Of a stretch of 64,000 nucleotides of DNA, positions 27,425-37,995 are shown one piece after another. The translations under genes were made by a program, and so were the position numbers. The stretch lies in NCBI GenBank assembly GCA_025351165.1, contig JANXWK010000025.1, positions 42,202 to 106,201 on the forward strand, written 5' to 3'. The notes beneath the pieces were generated by a model. It was given only the letters and a program-made list of their open reading frames with translations, did no database searches and was not told the DNA's origin. The stretch is from Hyphomicrobiales bacterium (GTDB lineage Bacteria; Pseudomonadota; Alphaproteobacteria; Rhizobiales; Beijerinckiaceae). Within the stretch, counting starts at the first letter, position 1, and each line of letters begins with the position of its first letter.

Positions 27425-28933
27425 TTATTTAGGTGGGACATTGCCCTGTGGCATGCCCATAGGTGCACCTTGGGGCGGGCTAGGAGGTGTATAGCCTTCA
27501 ACTTTTGAGGGGATTCCTGCAAAAGCACCAATCGTATAGGGGAAATCACGTGTTGCAACATAATGGTATCCATATACCCACTTACCTTCATTGTTTTTAT
27601 AACGTCCATATTTTCCATGGTTTGCATCCAGATCCTTTGTAAAAAGCTCATCTTTCCCCGAGCCTGGACCTGTAATGGAAAATCCGTCCGTGGCAGTGCC
27701 AACAATTCCAGAAGGGTCATCTTTCCAAAGAGATGGATTAACAAAATGTGCATGTGTGTATCCCCCTTGGGCAGTATGTCTTTCGTCCTTGCCAAGAATT
27801 TCATTTGCAGGTGCGCCCTCCCCTTTTTCATCAATGGCGGCAAACAATGTTGAACCATCTTTAAGAACACCAATTATTCCCATTGTAAGCGGAGTGGATT
27901 TTGTGTTTACTTTTGGGTTTGTGGGGAAACTGAAACTCAAGTCCTGCGTCTTGTGTTCATTAGGATTACGGTCATAATTATAAGCCTTGGTCCCTGGTTT
28001 TATGGGGAAATCCGCAACAGGTGTTTTGGGAATGCCATTCCAGTTTATTGTCTGGGTTTGACCATTAGCACTTACTGTTTGTTTATACTCACTTTTAAGC
28101 TGTTTCTCTCCTTCAACATAAATGGTTTTATCATCCATATTATACGTACCATCAAAATTTCCATCTTTATCTTTATTGAACCACTCGCCTTTTTTATGAG
28201 CACCAACAGGCACTTTTGGTAAAGCGTGATCAATAAGAACTTTACCTTTTTCAGCGCCATTATTAGGTTTATTAATATCATATACGTTGTACATCCCATC
28301 ACCAGTGGGAGCTGTAGCGCGGTTGAATACATAACGAGGATCTGTATTCAAAGGAGTTGCATTTGCAGAAACAGGAACCTTGCCATTGTCCTGTCCTGTA
28401 ACAGGTGTAGTTTGATTACCATTTGCAGGAATGGATGCTGGAGCTGAAGGCGTCTGGTTCGATTTTACAATTATTGGCAATTGACTTGTAAAAGGGCTGC
28501 TTACATCCACATCAGCAAGGTCTTCGCCAAAATTCGCATATTCTTGCTTGATTGCAGTTTGCTCATCCTGCGTAAAATTTTTCAATGGCACACCATTGGC
28601 ACAGGCATCAATAAGTTTTGAAATTGATGAACTTTGCTGCGATGTGTTTGGATACTGTGCTACGGATTGAGACTTGGAAGAGACAGGAGTTTCAGGCAAA
28701 ACAGCTGGCAAGGTGGCTGGAAATTCAGTTTGAGATGACTTAACAGGTTTTATCTCTGTTACAGGAACAATTTTATTTTTTATTGGGGCTGGTGTTGTTT
28801 CAACTGTATCTAGAACAGAGTCACCATGGTTTTCACCGCCATGCGCAATGGTGTTTTTCCAGTCAACCTGAACTGTCGAATTTGATTGCACCTGAATATT
28901 TGAGGTGTTGAGACTATCTGATCTGGCAACCAT
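27425..28933 (-). CDS. YHYH domain-containing protein
   Basis: 502 residues. Residues ~1-185 are a low-complexity Pro/Thr/Ser/Val-rich region without a signal peptide. From ~190 the protein matches the YHYH domain family: THAHFVNPSLWKDDPSGIVG, ATDGFSITGP, then VYGYHYVATRDFPYTIGAF near residues 453-471, where the name-giving motif reads YHYV. A Pro/Gly/Met-rich tail follows. The function of the family is unknown; members are usually exported. Here export would need a leaderless route such as a type I system. First gene of the operon with the response regulator and kinase, so it may be a sensed or regulated product of that system. Confidence 0.78.
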   Translation of the reverse strand: MVARSDSLNTSNIQVQSNSTVQVDWKNTIAHGGENHGDSVLDTVETTPAPIKNKIVPVTEIKPVKSSQTEFPATLPAVLPETPVSSKSQSVAQYPNTSQQSSSISKLIDACANGVPLKNFTQDEQTAIKQEYANFGEDLADVDVSSPFTSQLPIIVKSNQTPSAPASIPANGNQTTPVTGQDNGKVPVSANATPLNTDPRYVFNRATAPTGDGMYNVYDINKPNNGAEKGKVLIDHALPKVPVGAHKKGEWFNKDKDGNFDGTYNMDDKTIYVEGEKQLKSEYKQTVSANGQTQTINWNGIPKTPVADFPIKPGTKAYNYDRNPNEHKTQDLSFSFPTNPKVNTKSTPLTMGIIGVLKDGSTLFAAIDEKGEGAPANEILGKDERHTAQGGYTHAHFVNPSLWKDDPSGIVGTATDGFSITGPGSGKDELFTKDLDANHGKYGRYKNNEGKWVYGYHYVATRDFPYTIGAFAGIPSKVEGYTPPSPPQGAPMGMPQGNVPPK

Positions 28934-29130
28934 TTTGCACCCTTATTGTTGTTTTTATAGGATCCAGAAAATAGTATCATAAAGGAAAGGGTTAGCAATA
29001 TACCTTTGAAAAATTGGTAAACTGCGTATAGCTCAATTGAAACATGCTCATAAAACCTATGGACATTTTTACAAAAAAACCATGTGACAAACTACAAAAT
29101 TAAAGTGTCCTTTTTTTTCAAATGTTCAGC

Positions 29131-32100
29131 TTAAACCTTTTTCCGTCCAAGCTTACTCATTAGCAGATATATGACTGGGGTTGAGTACAGTGTCAGAATC
29201 TGTGACAGAACGAGCCCACCCACAATCGTAATGCCCAGAGGCCGCCGCAGCTCTGCCCCAGCTCCTGTTGCAACGGCCAGCGGAATAGCACCAAGCAATG
29301 CCGCCATAGTAGTCATTAAAATAGGCCTGAATCGTTCTATACAGGCTTGATAAATAGCTTCAATGGGCGCCAGTTTATTATCTCTTTCCGCAGAAATAGC
29401 AAAATCCACCATCATGATGCCATTTTTTTTGACAATTCCAATCAAAAGAAGAATTGCAATGGTTGCTATGATATTAAGATCAGATCCTGCAATCATCAAA
29501 GCCGCCAATCCTCCCAAAATACCTGATGGAAGAGTAGAAATAATTGTAAGAGGGTGAATGAGACTTTCATAAAGCACACCTAGAATAATATAGACCGATA
29601 ATATTGCTGCCAGCACAAGAACTATTGTGTTGGAATTATCCTGAAACGCCTTGGCATCACCTGCAAATTCCGTACGCAGACCATCTGGCAGATGCATGTC
29701 CAGAACTGCCGTCTGAATAGCCTTGAGTGTGGCCTCTATCCCAGCCCCCTCCTCAATATTATGGGTTATAGTAATTGCTGGAAACTGCCCTTGATGATTG
29801 ACAACAAGTGCATTTGTGCCACGCTCTATTTTTGCCAACGAGCTTAATGACACAAGGCCGCCTTTGGAACTTGGTACATAAAGGCTGCTTATATCAGATG
29901 GATCAGTAGCGCGCGAAGGCGTGATCTCGAACACAACTTTATATTGATTGCGCTGTCCATAAAGCGTGGAAATCTGCCGCTGTCCAAAAGAGTTCGAAAG
30001 CGCGTTGTCAATATCTTGAATAGCGACACCAAGGCGCGATGCTGCCTCCCTGTTAATAACAAGCTTGGCTTCAAGCCCCCCCTGTTCACGGTCAGTAGAC
30101 ACATCAATCGCACCTTTAATCTGTCTTACACGTTCCAGAACTTTTGGTGCCCATGTTGTAAGTTCTTCAAAATTTGGATCCCATAATGTAAGCTGATACT
30201 GTGATTTAGACGAGCGGCCACCCGTACGTAAATCCTGCACAGGCACCATGAATACACGTAACCCAGGTATCTGGGACAAGGGCTTGCGTAGTCGCTGTAC
30301 AATTTTGGCAGAACTCAGCTTGCGCATATTCTCAGGTTTTAAATTAATAAATAACCGCCCCTGGTTAACTGTACCGCCAAATCCAGATGAGCCAACAGAA
30401 GATGCTGTACCCTCGACAGCCTCATCTTTTAACACAATATCCTCAGCTTTTTTTTGCAGCTCCGCCATAGCTGAAAATGAAATATCTGGAGAGGATTCAG
30501 TAAAGGCAAATACAAGACCAGTATCATCCTGCGGTAAAAAACCTTTGGGAATATAAATGGCAAGAAGTACCGTCAGCGCAACCGTTAACAAAATTTCAAG
30601 CAGCATAAGCCATGGGTGATTTAAAGCTTTGCGGAGTGTGCGCCCATAAAATTTAACCAAGCCTTCAAGCATGGGTTCCACAATACGATCCAGCCAGCTA
30701 GGCTGAAGCTCTTTTTCAACCTTCATGAAACGGGCACATATCATTGGCGTCAATGTAAGCGATACAAGCGTAGATACAATAATGGCAAATGTGAGTGTCC
30801 AGGCAAACTCTTGAATAAATTTACCCACAATTCCTGGCCAAAAAAGCAGTGGCAAAAAAATAGAAACCAGAGATAGGCTAATAGAGATAATTGTAAAACC
30901 GACCTGCCTTGCACCAATAATCGAGGCTTCCATCCGGCTCATGCCAGCTTCCATATTGCGATGGATATTTTCAATCATTACAATCGCATCATCAACAACA
31001 AACCCGACTGAAATCGTGATTGCCATAAGTGACAGATTATCAATGGTAAAGCCTGCAATCCACATTCCAACAAATGTGCCGGTCAAGGCAAGCGGAACAG
31101 TAACTCCAGCAGCTAATGTCTGTACACCCCGCCGCAAAAATATGAAAATTACCATCATCACCAGCAAAACGGTAATGAATAAAGTTTGCTTAAGGTCTGC
31201 AAGACTTGAACGAATGGTAAGTGTACGATCAGACAAAATCGATACATCAACACCATCAGGCAGCCAATTTTTAATTTCTGGGATCTGTGCCTTGACGCGA
31301 TCAACCGTTTCAATAACATTTGCGTCAGGCTGTTTGGTAATCTGAACAATGACTGAGGGTTTACCATTATACCAGCCAGCAGAACGAGTATTTTTTACAC
31401 CGCGTTCTACAGTTGCAATGTCTGACAGCTGCACGATTATACCATTATTCGAGCGCACAATAATACGACCGAATTCTTCTGGTGTGTTGAGTTGATCACT
31501 GACAGAAATTGTCTCGTTTTGAAAAGCACCATCAAAACTTCCCAGTGGAGATTGCACATTTGCCCCAACCACTGCAGTCCTCACAGCATCAAGGCTCAAA
31601 CCCATATTGGCTATACGCGCTGGATCAACCCTGATGCGGATTGCAGGCTGTTCTGAACCTGTAACATTTACCTCTGCAACACCTGAAATCTGCGATATGC
31701 GCTGCGCTAATACGGTATCGGCAGCATCAAAAATGGTACTGGCTGGGACTTTATCTGATGTGAGCGCAAGAATAATGACTGGAAACGCGTTTGGATTGGA
31801 TTTACGAAAAATGGGCAGTGTTGGCAGATCACCTGGCAAATCCGTAGCTGCTGCATTTAAAGCTGCCTGTACATCACGCGCTGCACTGTCAGTCTTGCGG
31901 CTAGGATCAAACTGAATGGAAATATTGGATGATCCAAGCATGGATGTGGATGTAATTTCACTAACACCAGCAATTGCACCAAGCCTCCGTTCCAATGGCG
32001 CTGCAACAGAGGCTGCCATAGTTGCAGGATCTGCCCCTGGACGCCCAGCAATAACGCGGATATTAGGCAGATCAACCGCAGGCAGGCTTGATATTGGCAA

Positions 32101-32196
32101 CACCCAGTAGGCCGCGATCCCCAGTAAAAACAGGCCAAGCGCAAGCAAACTTGTGCCCACTGGCCGTTTTATGAAAGGGGTCGAAATATCAATCAT
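29131..32196 (-). CDS. mdtC: RND multidrug efflux permease, MdtC-like
   Basis: 1021 residues with the 12-helix AcrB/MdtC architecture: N-terminal helix (GTSLLALGLFLLGIAAYWVL), a first porter loop, the proton-relay helix GFVVDDAIVMIENI with the Asp pair, and a second loop before the last helices. It is last of four overlapping genes. Its start overlaps the stop of the other permease by 4 bases. In E. coli MdtB and MdtC form a mixed trimer with MdtA, exporting bile salts and novobiocin; drugs pumped here are unknown. No terminator is obvious after it. Confidence 0.88.
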   Translation of the reverse strand: MIDISTPFIKRPVGTSLLALGLFLLGIAAYWVLPISSLPAVDLPNIRVIAGRPGADPATMAASVAAPLERRLGAIAGVSEITSTSMLGSSNISIQFDPSRKTDSAARDVQAALNAAATDLPGDLPTLPIFRKSNPNAFPVIILALTSDKVPASTIFDAADTVLAQRISQISGVAEVNVTGSEQPAIRIRVDPARIANMGLSLDAVRTAVVGANVQSPLGSFDGAFQNETISVSDQLNTPEEFGRIIVRSNNGIIVQLSDIATVERGVKNTRSAGWYNGKPSVIVQITKQPDANVIETVDRVKAQIPEIKNWLPDGVDVSILSDRTLTIRSSLADLKQTLFITVLLVMMVIFIFLRRGVQTLAAGVTVPLALTGTFVGMWIAGFTIDNLSLMAITISVGFVVDDAIVMIENIHRNMEAGMSRMEASIIGARQVGFTIISISLSLVSIFLPLLFWPGIVGKFIQEFAWTLTFAIIVSTLVSLTLTPMICARFMKVEKELQPSWLDRIVEPMLEGLVKFYGRTLRKALNHPWLMLLEILLTVALTVLLAIYIPKGFLPQDDTGLVFAFTESSPDISFSAMAELQKKAEDIVLKDEAVEGTASSVGSSGFGGTVNQGRLFINLKPENMRKLSSAKIVQRLRKPLSQIPGLRVFMVPVQDLRTGGRSSKSQYQLTLWDPNFEELTTWAPKVLERVRQIKGAIDVSTDREQGGLEAKLVINREAASRLGVAIQDIDNALSNSFGQRQISTLYGQRNQYKVVFEITPSRATDPSDISSLYVPSSKGGLVSLSSLAKIERGTNALVVNHQGQFPAITITHNIEEGAGIEATLKAIQTAVLDMHLPDGLRTEFAGDAKAFQDNSNTIVLVLAAILSVYIILGVLYESLIHPLTIISTLPSGILGGLAALMIAGSDLNIIATIAILLLIGIVKKNGIMMVDFAISAERDNKLAPIEAIYQACIERFRPILMTTMAALLGAIPLAVATGAGAELRRPLGITIVGGLVLSQILTLYSTPVIYLLMSKLGRKKV

Positions 32197-35100
32197 TTTA
32201 CGGCGCCCTGCTTTTGCACCCTGCCCTGCCTCACTTTCTCCAAGGCTAAATAAATCACAGGCGTTGTATAGAGTGTCAACAGCTGGCTCAAAACCAAACC
32301 CCCGATTATGGTTACACCCAAGGGTACGTGCAGTTCACTTCCTGCACCTGTTGCCAAGGCCAGCGGCAAAGCACCAAAAAGCGCAGCCAATGTTGTCATC
32401 ATAATTGGACGGAACCTTAAATGACATGCTTTTACAATAGCATCATATGGGTTCAGCCCTTCAACTCTTTCGGCTTCTAATGCAAAATCAATCATCATAA
32501 TTGCATTTTTCTTTACAATTCCCATTAACAGCACAATGCCAATTAGTGCCACAATCGATAAATCATGCCCACCCAGCCTTAATGCTAGCAATGCCCCAAC
32601 ACCTGCTGAGGGTAGAGTGGATAAAATTGTGATTGGGTGAATGAAACTTTCATATAAAACACCAAGAACCACATAAATTGTGAGTATGGCGGCAAGTATT
32701 AACCACGGTTCATTTTCCAACGATTTTGAAAACTCCGCCGCATCAGCGCTGAACGTGCCTGTGACTGTGGATGGCAGCTCAATATCATCTTCTGTTTTGG
32801 ATACAGCCTCAATTGCCGCCCCTAGTGAAACACCCGTTTCAAGATCAAAACTAATAATTGAAGCTGGAAACTGTGCATCATGCACAACAGATAAAGGTGC
32901 AGTTACACGTTCAAAAGTTACAAATGACTCAAGCGGAATTTGGACCCCGCCATAACCACTTACATAAAGTTTTGACAACGCATTACTGCTACTTTGAAAC
33001 TGTGGCGCAGCTTCAAGCACAACACGATACTGGTTGGATTGCGCGTAGATGGTCGAGATTTGTCTTTGTCCAAATGCGTTATTCAATGTATCGTCTATGG
33101 ACTGCATTGAAATGCCAAGTCGTCCAGCCTTGAGACGGTCGACATTAAGATAAAGTCTAAAACCACCGTTTTGTGTTTCAGAGGCCACATTGCGTAAACT
33201 GCTATTGTGCCGCAATGCTGCAACAAGTCTGTCAGACCATTCAGTAACCTGTTTATCATCAGCTCCAGTCAGCACATATTGGTATTGCGAACGGCTGGGG
33301 CGTGTACTGATCTGGATATCCTGAACTGGCTGTACGTAAAGCGTTACCCCCGCAATTGTATTTGCAGACGCACGCAGTCTTTCTGCAATCAGTACAGCAC
33401 TGTCCACACGCTGTTCACGAGATTTAAGTGTAACTGTAAGACGTCCGATATTGGTAGTGGGATTAAGCGCACCCACTCCAATAACCGAAACTACGGCTTC
33501 TACATCTTTATCCTGCTGCAACTTAACTGTAACTTGCCCTTGCAGCCGTATCATTTCGGCAAATGACACTTCAGGTGCGGCCTCCAGTACAGCGGTTAGC
33601 AGACCGGTATCTTGCAAAGGCAAAAAACCTTTTGGAGCAGTTATATATAAAAAACCCGTAAGTACCATTGTGCCAAATGTTAAAAATAGCATCAGGTTTT
33701 GATACTTCAGGGCCCAGCTTAATGTGCGCTCATAAAAGTTGCCCGCCCACGTAATAGGAGCCTCTGCCAGCCGCAGAAAAAGCGGCTCTTTAATATCGCT
33801 TTTGACACGCAGCAGTGTAGCACACATCATTGGTGTAAGTATGAGGGAAATTATAGCTGAAACAATGACTGCAATGGTAAGCGTAAGGGCAAACTCACGG
33901 AACATACGCCCAACCAGCCCTGTCATGAACAGTAATGGAATGAACACGGCAACCAGCGACACGGTAAGGGAAATAACTGTAAAGCCAATTTCCTTTGCAC
34001 CTTCAAGGGCTGCATCAAATGGCTTTTTGCCTTCTTCCATTTTCCGAACAATATTTTCTATCATCACAATAGCATCATCAACCACAAAGCCTGTGCCAAT
34101 GGTGAGCGCCATAAGAGAAAGATTGTCCAGACTGAAACCTGCAAGTGCCATTACGCCAAATGTGGCAATAATGGAAAGTGGCAAGGCAACGCCTGCAATA
34201 AGTGTAGCGCGCAATGTACGCAAAAATAACAGCACAACAAGAACAACCAGCACTGCACTAAGGACAAGTGTAAACTTTATATCATTGATGGACGCTCTGA
34301 TTGTATCAGTGCGGTCATGCACGACTTTAAGTTCAACACCTGCCGGCATTCCACGCTGTACACGTGGCAACTCTCGTAACAGCAGATCAACCGTTCTGAT
34401 GATGTTCGCGCCTGGTTGCCGCTGAATGTCAATAATAATCGCTGGTTCATTGTTGTACCAACCTCCAACTCGGGTATTTTCCAGCCCATCAACAACATCT
34501 GCCACATCGCGCAGCCTTATCCCTGCCCCATTTCGATAGGCTACAATAATATTGCTATAGGCTTTTGCTGCTTCAATCTGGTCATTTGCTGCAATTGTGT
34601 AAGATTGCTGCACACCATCCAGCGAGCCTTTAGATCCTGCAACATTTGCTGCCACAATGGCTTGGCGCAAATCTTCTAGACTAAGACCATAAGAGGCAAG
34701 TCGTCCAAGATCGGCCTGTACACGCACGGCAGGCTTTATGCCACCTTGAATGGCCACATTACCTACACCTGGAACTTCACTAAGTTTTGGTGTAAGCAAA
34801 GTATCAGCCAGATCGCTCAATCCTCGTAAAGCCACATTTTTTGAACTCAGGGCAATTGTTAAAATAGGCGTGTCAGCAGGGTTAACCTTGGCGTATGTTG
34901 GTGGATAGGGTAAATTACGCGGCAGGGTCGAACCAGCCGCATTAATGGCGGACTGCACGTCCTGGGCAGCTGCATCAATATCACGGTCGAGGTCGAACTG
35001 AAGTGTTATCTGCGACAGACCATATGAACTTTGCGAAGACATGTTGGTTAGCGATGGAATTTGTCCAAGTTGTCGCTCAAGTGGTGCAGTAACAATATTA

Positions 35101-35279
35101 ACAATTGTATCAGGATTAGCGCCTGGCAGCCTTGTAGTGATCTGAATTGTTGGGAAATCTACAGGTGGAAGTGCAGAAACAGGTAATTTTAAATAACCCA
35201 GAATACCGCAGACCAGAACTGCAAACCCTAGCAGGGATGTTGCTATTGGCCTACGGATAAAGGGAGCTGATATGTTCAT
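32193..35279 (-). CDS. mdtB: RND multidrug efflux permease, MdtB-like
   Basis: 1028 residues. Same architecture as its neighbour: N-terminal helix LLGFAVLVCGILGYLKLPVS, proton-relay GFVVDDAIVMIENIVRKMEE, and C-terminal LLMGIVKKNAIMMIDFALEA. Two paralogous permeases in a row after one adaptor is the MdtABC arrangement, which is why this one is assigned to the MdtB position. Start and stop overlap the neighbouring genes by 4 bases each, indicating one transcript and coupled translation. Confidence 0.88.
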   Translation of the reverse strand: MNISAPFIRRPIATSLLGFAVLVCGILGYLKLPVSALPPVDFPTIQITTRLPGANPDTIVNIVTAPLERQLGQIPSLTNMSSQSSYGLSQITLQFDLDRDIDAAAQDVQSAINAAGSTLPRNLPYPPTYAKVNPADTPILTIALSSKNVALRGLSDLADTLLTPKLSEVPGVGNVAIQGGIKPAVRVQADLGRLASYGLSLEDLRQAIVAANVAGSKGSLDGVQQSYTIAANDQIEAAKAYSNIIVAYRNGAGIRLRDVADVVDGLENTRVGGWYNNEPAIIIDIQRQPGANIIRTVDLLLRELPRVQRGMPAGVELKVVHDRTDTIRASINDIKFTLVLSAVLVVLVVLLFLRTLRATLIAGVALPLSIIATFGVMALAGFSLDNLSLMALTIGTGFVVDDAIVMIENIVRKMEEGKKPFDAALEGAKEIGFTVISLTVSLVAVFIPLLFMTGLVGRMFREFALTLTIAVIVSAIISLILTPMMCATLLRVKSDIKEPLFLRLAEAPITWAGNFYERTLSWALKYQNLMLFLTFGTMVLTGFLYITAPKGFLPLQDTGLLTAVLEAAPEVSFAEMIRLQGQVTVKLQQDKDVEAVVSVIGVGALNPTTNIGRLTVTLKSREQRVDSAVLIAERLRASANTIAGVTLYVQPVQDIQISTRPSRSQYQYVLTGADDKQVTEWSDRLVAALRHNSSLRNVASETQNGGFRLYLNVDRLKAGRLGISMQSIDDTLNNAFGQRQISTIYAQSNQYRVVLEAAPQFQSSSNALSKLYVSGYGGVQIPLESFVTFERVTAPLSVVHDAQFPASIISFDLETGVSLGAAIEAVSKTEDDIELPSTVTGTFSADAAEFSKSLENEPWLILAAILTIYVVLGVLYESFIHPITILSTLPSAGVGALLALRLGGHDLSIVALIGIVLLMGIVKKNAIMMIDFALEAERVEGLNPYDAIVKACHLRFRPIMMTTLAALFGALPLALATGAGSELHVPLGVTIIGGLVLSQLLTLYTTPVIYLALEKVRQGRVQKQGAVK

Positions 35280-36520
35280 CTGACTGCCTCAGATGGCCTC
35301 GTATCTGGTTTTGCTTTATTGTCCTCACGCCTGTTCTGACGTTTTCCTTCACTGGCAGGCTCCCTGCTTTTGCGTGATGGGGCAACTTGCACATCTGTTG
35401 GCTGGGCTGCATCAGTTGGCATTACTTTTGCGCCATCGGTCAACCTTGTAAATCCTGTAATGACTACTTTTGTACCAGCATCAAGGCCGCTATTTACCAC
35501 TGAGACAAGTTCATCCTGTTGCCCTACTGTTATAAGCTTCAGGCTAACCTTGTTCTCACTATCTATGGAGTAGACATAAGGGCCTGCTGGCCCACGCTGT
35601 ACGGAAGATGTTGGCACAGTAACCACTTGTTGCAGCGTATCCACCAAAACACGAACATTTACAAACTGCCCAGGCCATAATTGTAGATTAACATTAGGAA
35701 ATACGGCCTTTATTTTGACTGTACCCGTAGTTTGATCTACCAGATTATCAATGACGCTTAGCGTGCCAGTATCAAGCACACCAACATTGTCAGCATCCAA
35801 AACTTGTATACTTAAAACCTGTTTTGCGTTTGCAGCGATAACTTTACGCAAATATTGTTGCGCAAGGCCAAATACAAGCCCCATGGGTTTTAGCTGTGTA
35901 ATGACAACTAACCCGTTTGCATCACTGCTTCTGATGATGTTACCTTGATCCATATTGCGAATACCAGTTCGACCATCAATTGGTGCCCGAACAGTGGTAA
36001 ACTCAAGTTGCGCCTTATAACTGTCAATTGAAGCCTGGTCAGCGCGGATCTGCGCCTCAAGCTGGGCAACACTTGATTGCTGAGTATCAGACTGCTGGCG
36101 CGATCCATATTCTGTTTGGGCTAATTTCTGATATCGTACCAAATCAATTTTCGCATTAGAGAGCAGCGCCTGATCCTGTGCCTTTTTGGCAACCGCCTGA
36201 TCATAGGCAGCCTGCGCAGTGGTAGGATCAATCAGTGCAAGAATATCACCTGCTTTTACATCCTGACCATCAGAAAAAGCAATTTTCATCAGCTTGCCAT
36301 CAATCTGCGCCCGAACAGTCACAGAATTTAAAGATTGTATTGTCCCCACAGCCTCAAGCGTTACTGGCACATCCAGAAGGCGTGAAGGAGCAACCAGCAC
36401 CGCAACGGGGCCATCTCCACGTGCACCACGCCGCACAGTATCTTCTGCTGGAACATTGCGCGTGTAAAAATAATAGCCTGCCGCAGAAAGGATTAAAACA
36501 AAAACCAGAAATTTTTTCAT
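35276..36520 (-). CDS. mdtA: RND periplasmic adaptor (membrane fusion protein), MdtA-like
   Basis: 414 residues. An N-terminal membrane anchor (MKKFLVFVLILSAAGYYFY) is followed by the barrel-sandwich half-motif VTVRAQIDGKLMKIAF and DILALID, a coiled-coil hairpin (~residues 100-170), the second lipoyl half TVRAPIDGRTGIRN and a beta-barrel. The last ~45 residues are basic, Pro-rich and probably disordered. It joins the permeases to the outer-membrane channel. The operon order is outer membrane factor, adaptor, permease B, permease C. Confidence 0.92.
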   Translation of the reverse strand: MKKFLVFVLILSAAGYYFYTRNVPAEDTVRRGARGDGPVAVLVAPSRLLDVPVTLEAVGTIQSLNSVTVRAQIDGKLMKIAFSDGQDVKAGDILALIDPTTAQAAYDQAVAKKAQDQALLSNAKIDLVRYQKLAQTEYGSRQQSDTQQSSVAQLEAQIRADQASIDSYKAQLEFTTVRAPIDGRTGIRNMDQGNIIRSSDANGLVVITQLKPMGLVFGLAQQYLRKVIAANAKQVLSIQVLDADNVGVLDTGTLSVIDNLVDQTTGTVKIKAVFPNVNLQLWPGQFVNVRVLVDTLQQVVTVPTSSVQRGPAGPYVYSIDSENKVSLKLITVGQQDELVSVVNSGLDAGTKVVITGFTRLTDGAKVMPTDAAQPTDVQVAPSRKSREPASEGKRQNRREDNKAKPDTRPSEAVR

Positions 36521-37995
36521 AATTGAGGACTGTTCACTGCTGTGGCTTGACGAATGATTGGCGTAGTCGGCTCATATTCATACCCCCCGCCCAGTGCCTG
36601 AAACAGACTGATAAGCGCTTGATAATGCTGTAATCTAATTAAAATAAGCGCATCCTGCGTTTGAAATAAAGTTTGCTGGGACGCAAGAAGTGTTACAATA
36701 TCAATCGTCCCTTCACGCAAACGCTCTTCTGTTATCTGGTAGGCCTTGCGCGAAGATACAACGGCCAGAGCCTGCAATCTTTCATGTTCACTGGTTAATC
36801 TTACGGCGATAAGGGCATTTTCAACATCTGCAAAAGCAGATATTATGATTTTACGATAGTTTTGCAGCAATTCATCCTGTCTTGCCCGCTCCAGATCAAG
36901 TTGACCTTGCAGATTATATCCATCAAATATAGGCTGTGTAAGTCCAGCCACCAAAGATGCAACCGTAGATTCAGGCCTGAACAGATTCTGGATCAACGTA
37001 CTTTGCAAACCTGCTTTTCCAGTTAGATTAACATTTGGCAAAAACGCTTTGCGTGCTGCATCAACATTGGCACCTGCTGCCAATAATCTTGCTTCAGCTT
37101 CAACAATGTCAGGCCTGCGCAACAAAAGCTGGGAAGGTAAACCCGTTTTAGGACGGGGCGAGCGAAGGCCGCTTAGACTTCCCCCTTTAATAGTCGTACT
37201 TTCAGGTGTGCGGCCTAGTAATATTGCAACAGTATTACGTATCTGCTGCACATTCTGCTGCAAGGGGGGAATGCTGGCACGCTGCTGGGCAACGGTTGTT
37301 TCCTGAGAGGCAACATCAAGACCACTTGCAGTCCCAACAGCAAGCCTGCCTTTAATCGCAGTCAAAACACGCTCAGCGGTTCCAAAATTGGCTTTTGCGA
37401 TTTTTACCCTATCTTGTGCTGCTAAAATCTGAAAATAATTACTCGAAACTAAAGCCACTGTCGAAAGTGCTACAGCATCAAGATTATAGATATTTGCCTG
37501 TGTAGTAAGCTGTGCAGCATCAAGCGCGTCACGATTTTTACCCCATAAATCTATGGTATAGCTTGCGTTCAAATTTACATCAAACTGATTGCCAACAGAG
37601 TTGAAATATGGCCCCGTTTTACTGCGCACTGTGCCTGAGCTTTGGGAGCGAGAGGCATTGGAGGCGCCACTAAGACTGGGATAAAGCGTAGAGCCCGCAA
37701 TTTTAGCCTGAGCTTCGACCTGTTGAATTCTTGCAGCCGCTGCTGCAACATCAAGATTATTACTCCGAGCCTGGCGGGTAAGTAGCGTTAGTTCAGCTGA
37801 TCCAAATAGATTGGGCCAGTCTGCTGGAATTTTATCAGCCCGTATATGCTTTGCCTCAACAAAGCTTGCTGGCACTGCAATGCCCAATTGCGGAGCACCA
37901 GAACTGTCAACGCATGCATTCAGTAAAGCCAAGCTAAAAATAATTGATATTAAGCGCTTATACAACAGGTAAGTCCATTTATGATGTGCAACCAT
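36517..37995 (-). CDS. Outer membrane efflux lipoprotein, NodT/TolC family
   Basis: 492 residues from the ATG at 37995; a TTG at 38016 is also open. The lipobox is LLNAC, so the channel is expected to be acylated. Two outer-membrane-efflux repeats are visible, including NNLDVAAAAARIQQVEAQAK and RRPDIVEAEARLLAAGANVD. It forms the exit duct of the tripartite pump. Gene order with the channel first is unlike E. coli mdtABC. No regulator gene adjoins the operon; the divergent neighbour is hemA. Confidence 0.9.
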   Translation of the reverse strand: MVAHHKWTYLLYKRLISIIFSLALLNACVDSSGAPQLGIAVPASFVEAKHIRADKIPADWPNLFGSAELTLLTRQARSNNLDVAAAAARIQQVEAQAKIAGSTLYPSLSGASNASRSQSSGTVRSKTGPYFNSVGNQFDVNLNASYTIDLWGKNRDALDAAQLTTQANIYNLDAVALSTVALVSSNYFQILAAQDRVKIAKANFGTAERVLTAIKGRLAVGTASGLDVASQETTVAQQRASIPPLQQNVQQIRNTVAILLGRTPESTTIKGGSLSGLRSPRPKTGLPSQLLLRRPDIVEAEARLLAAGANVDAARKAFLPNVNLTGKAGLQSTLIQNLFRPESTVASLVAGLTQPIFDGYNLQGQLDLERARQDELLQNYRKIIISAFADVENALIAVRLTSEHERLQALAVVSSRKAYQITEERLREGTIDIVTLLASQQTLFQTQDALILIRLQHYQALISLFQALGGGYEYEPTTPIIRQATAVNSPQL

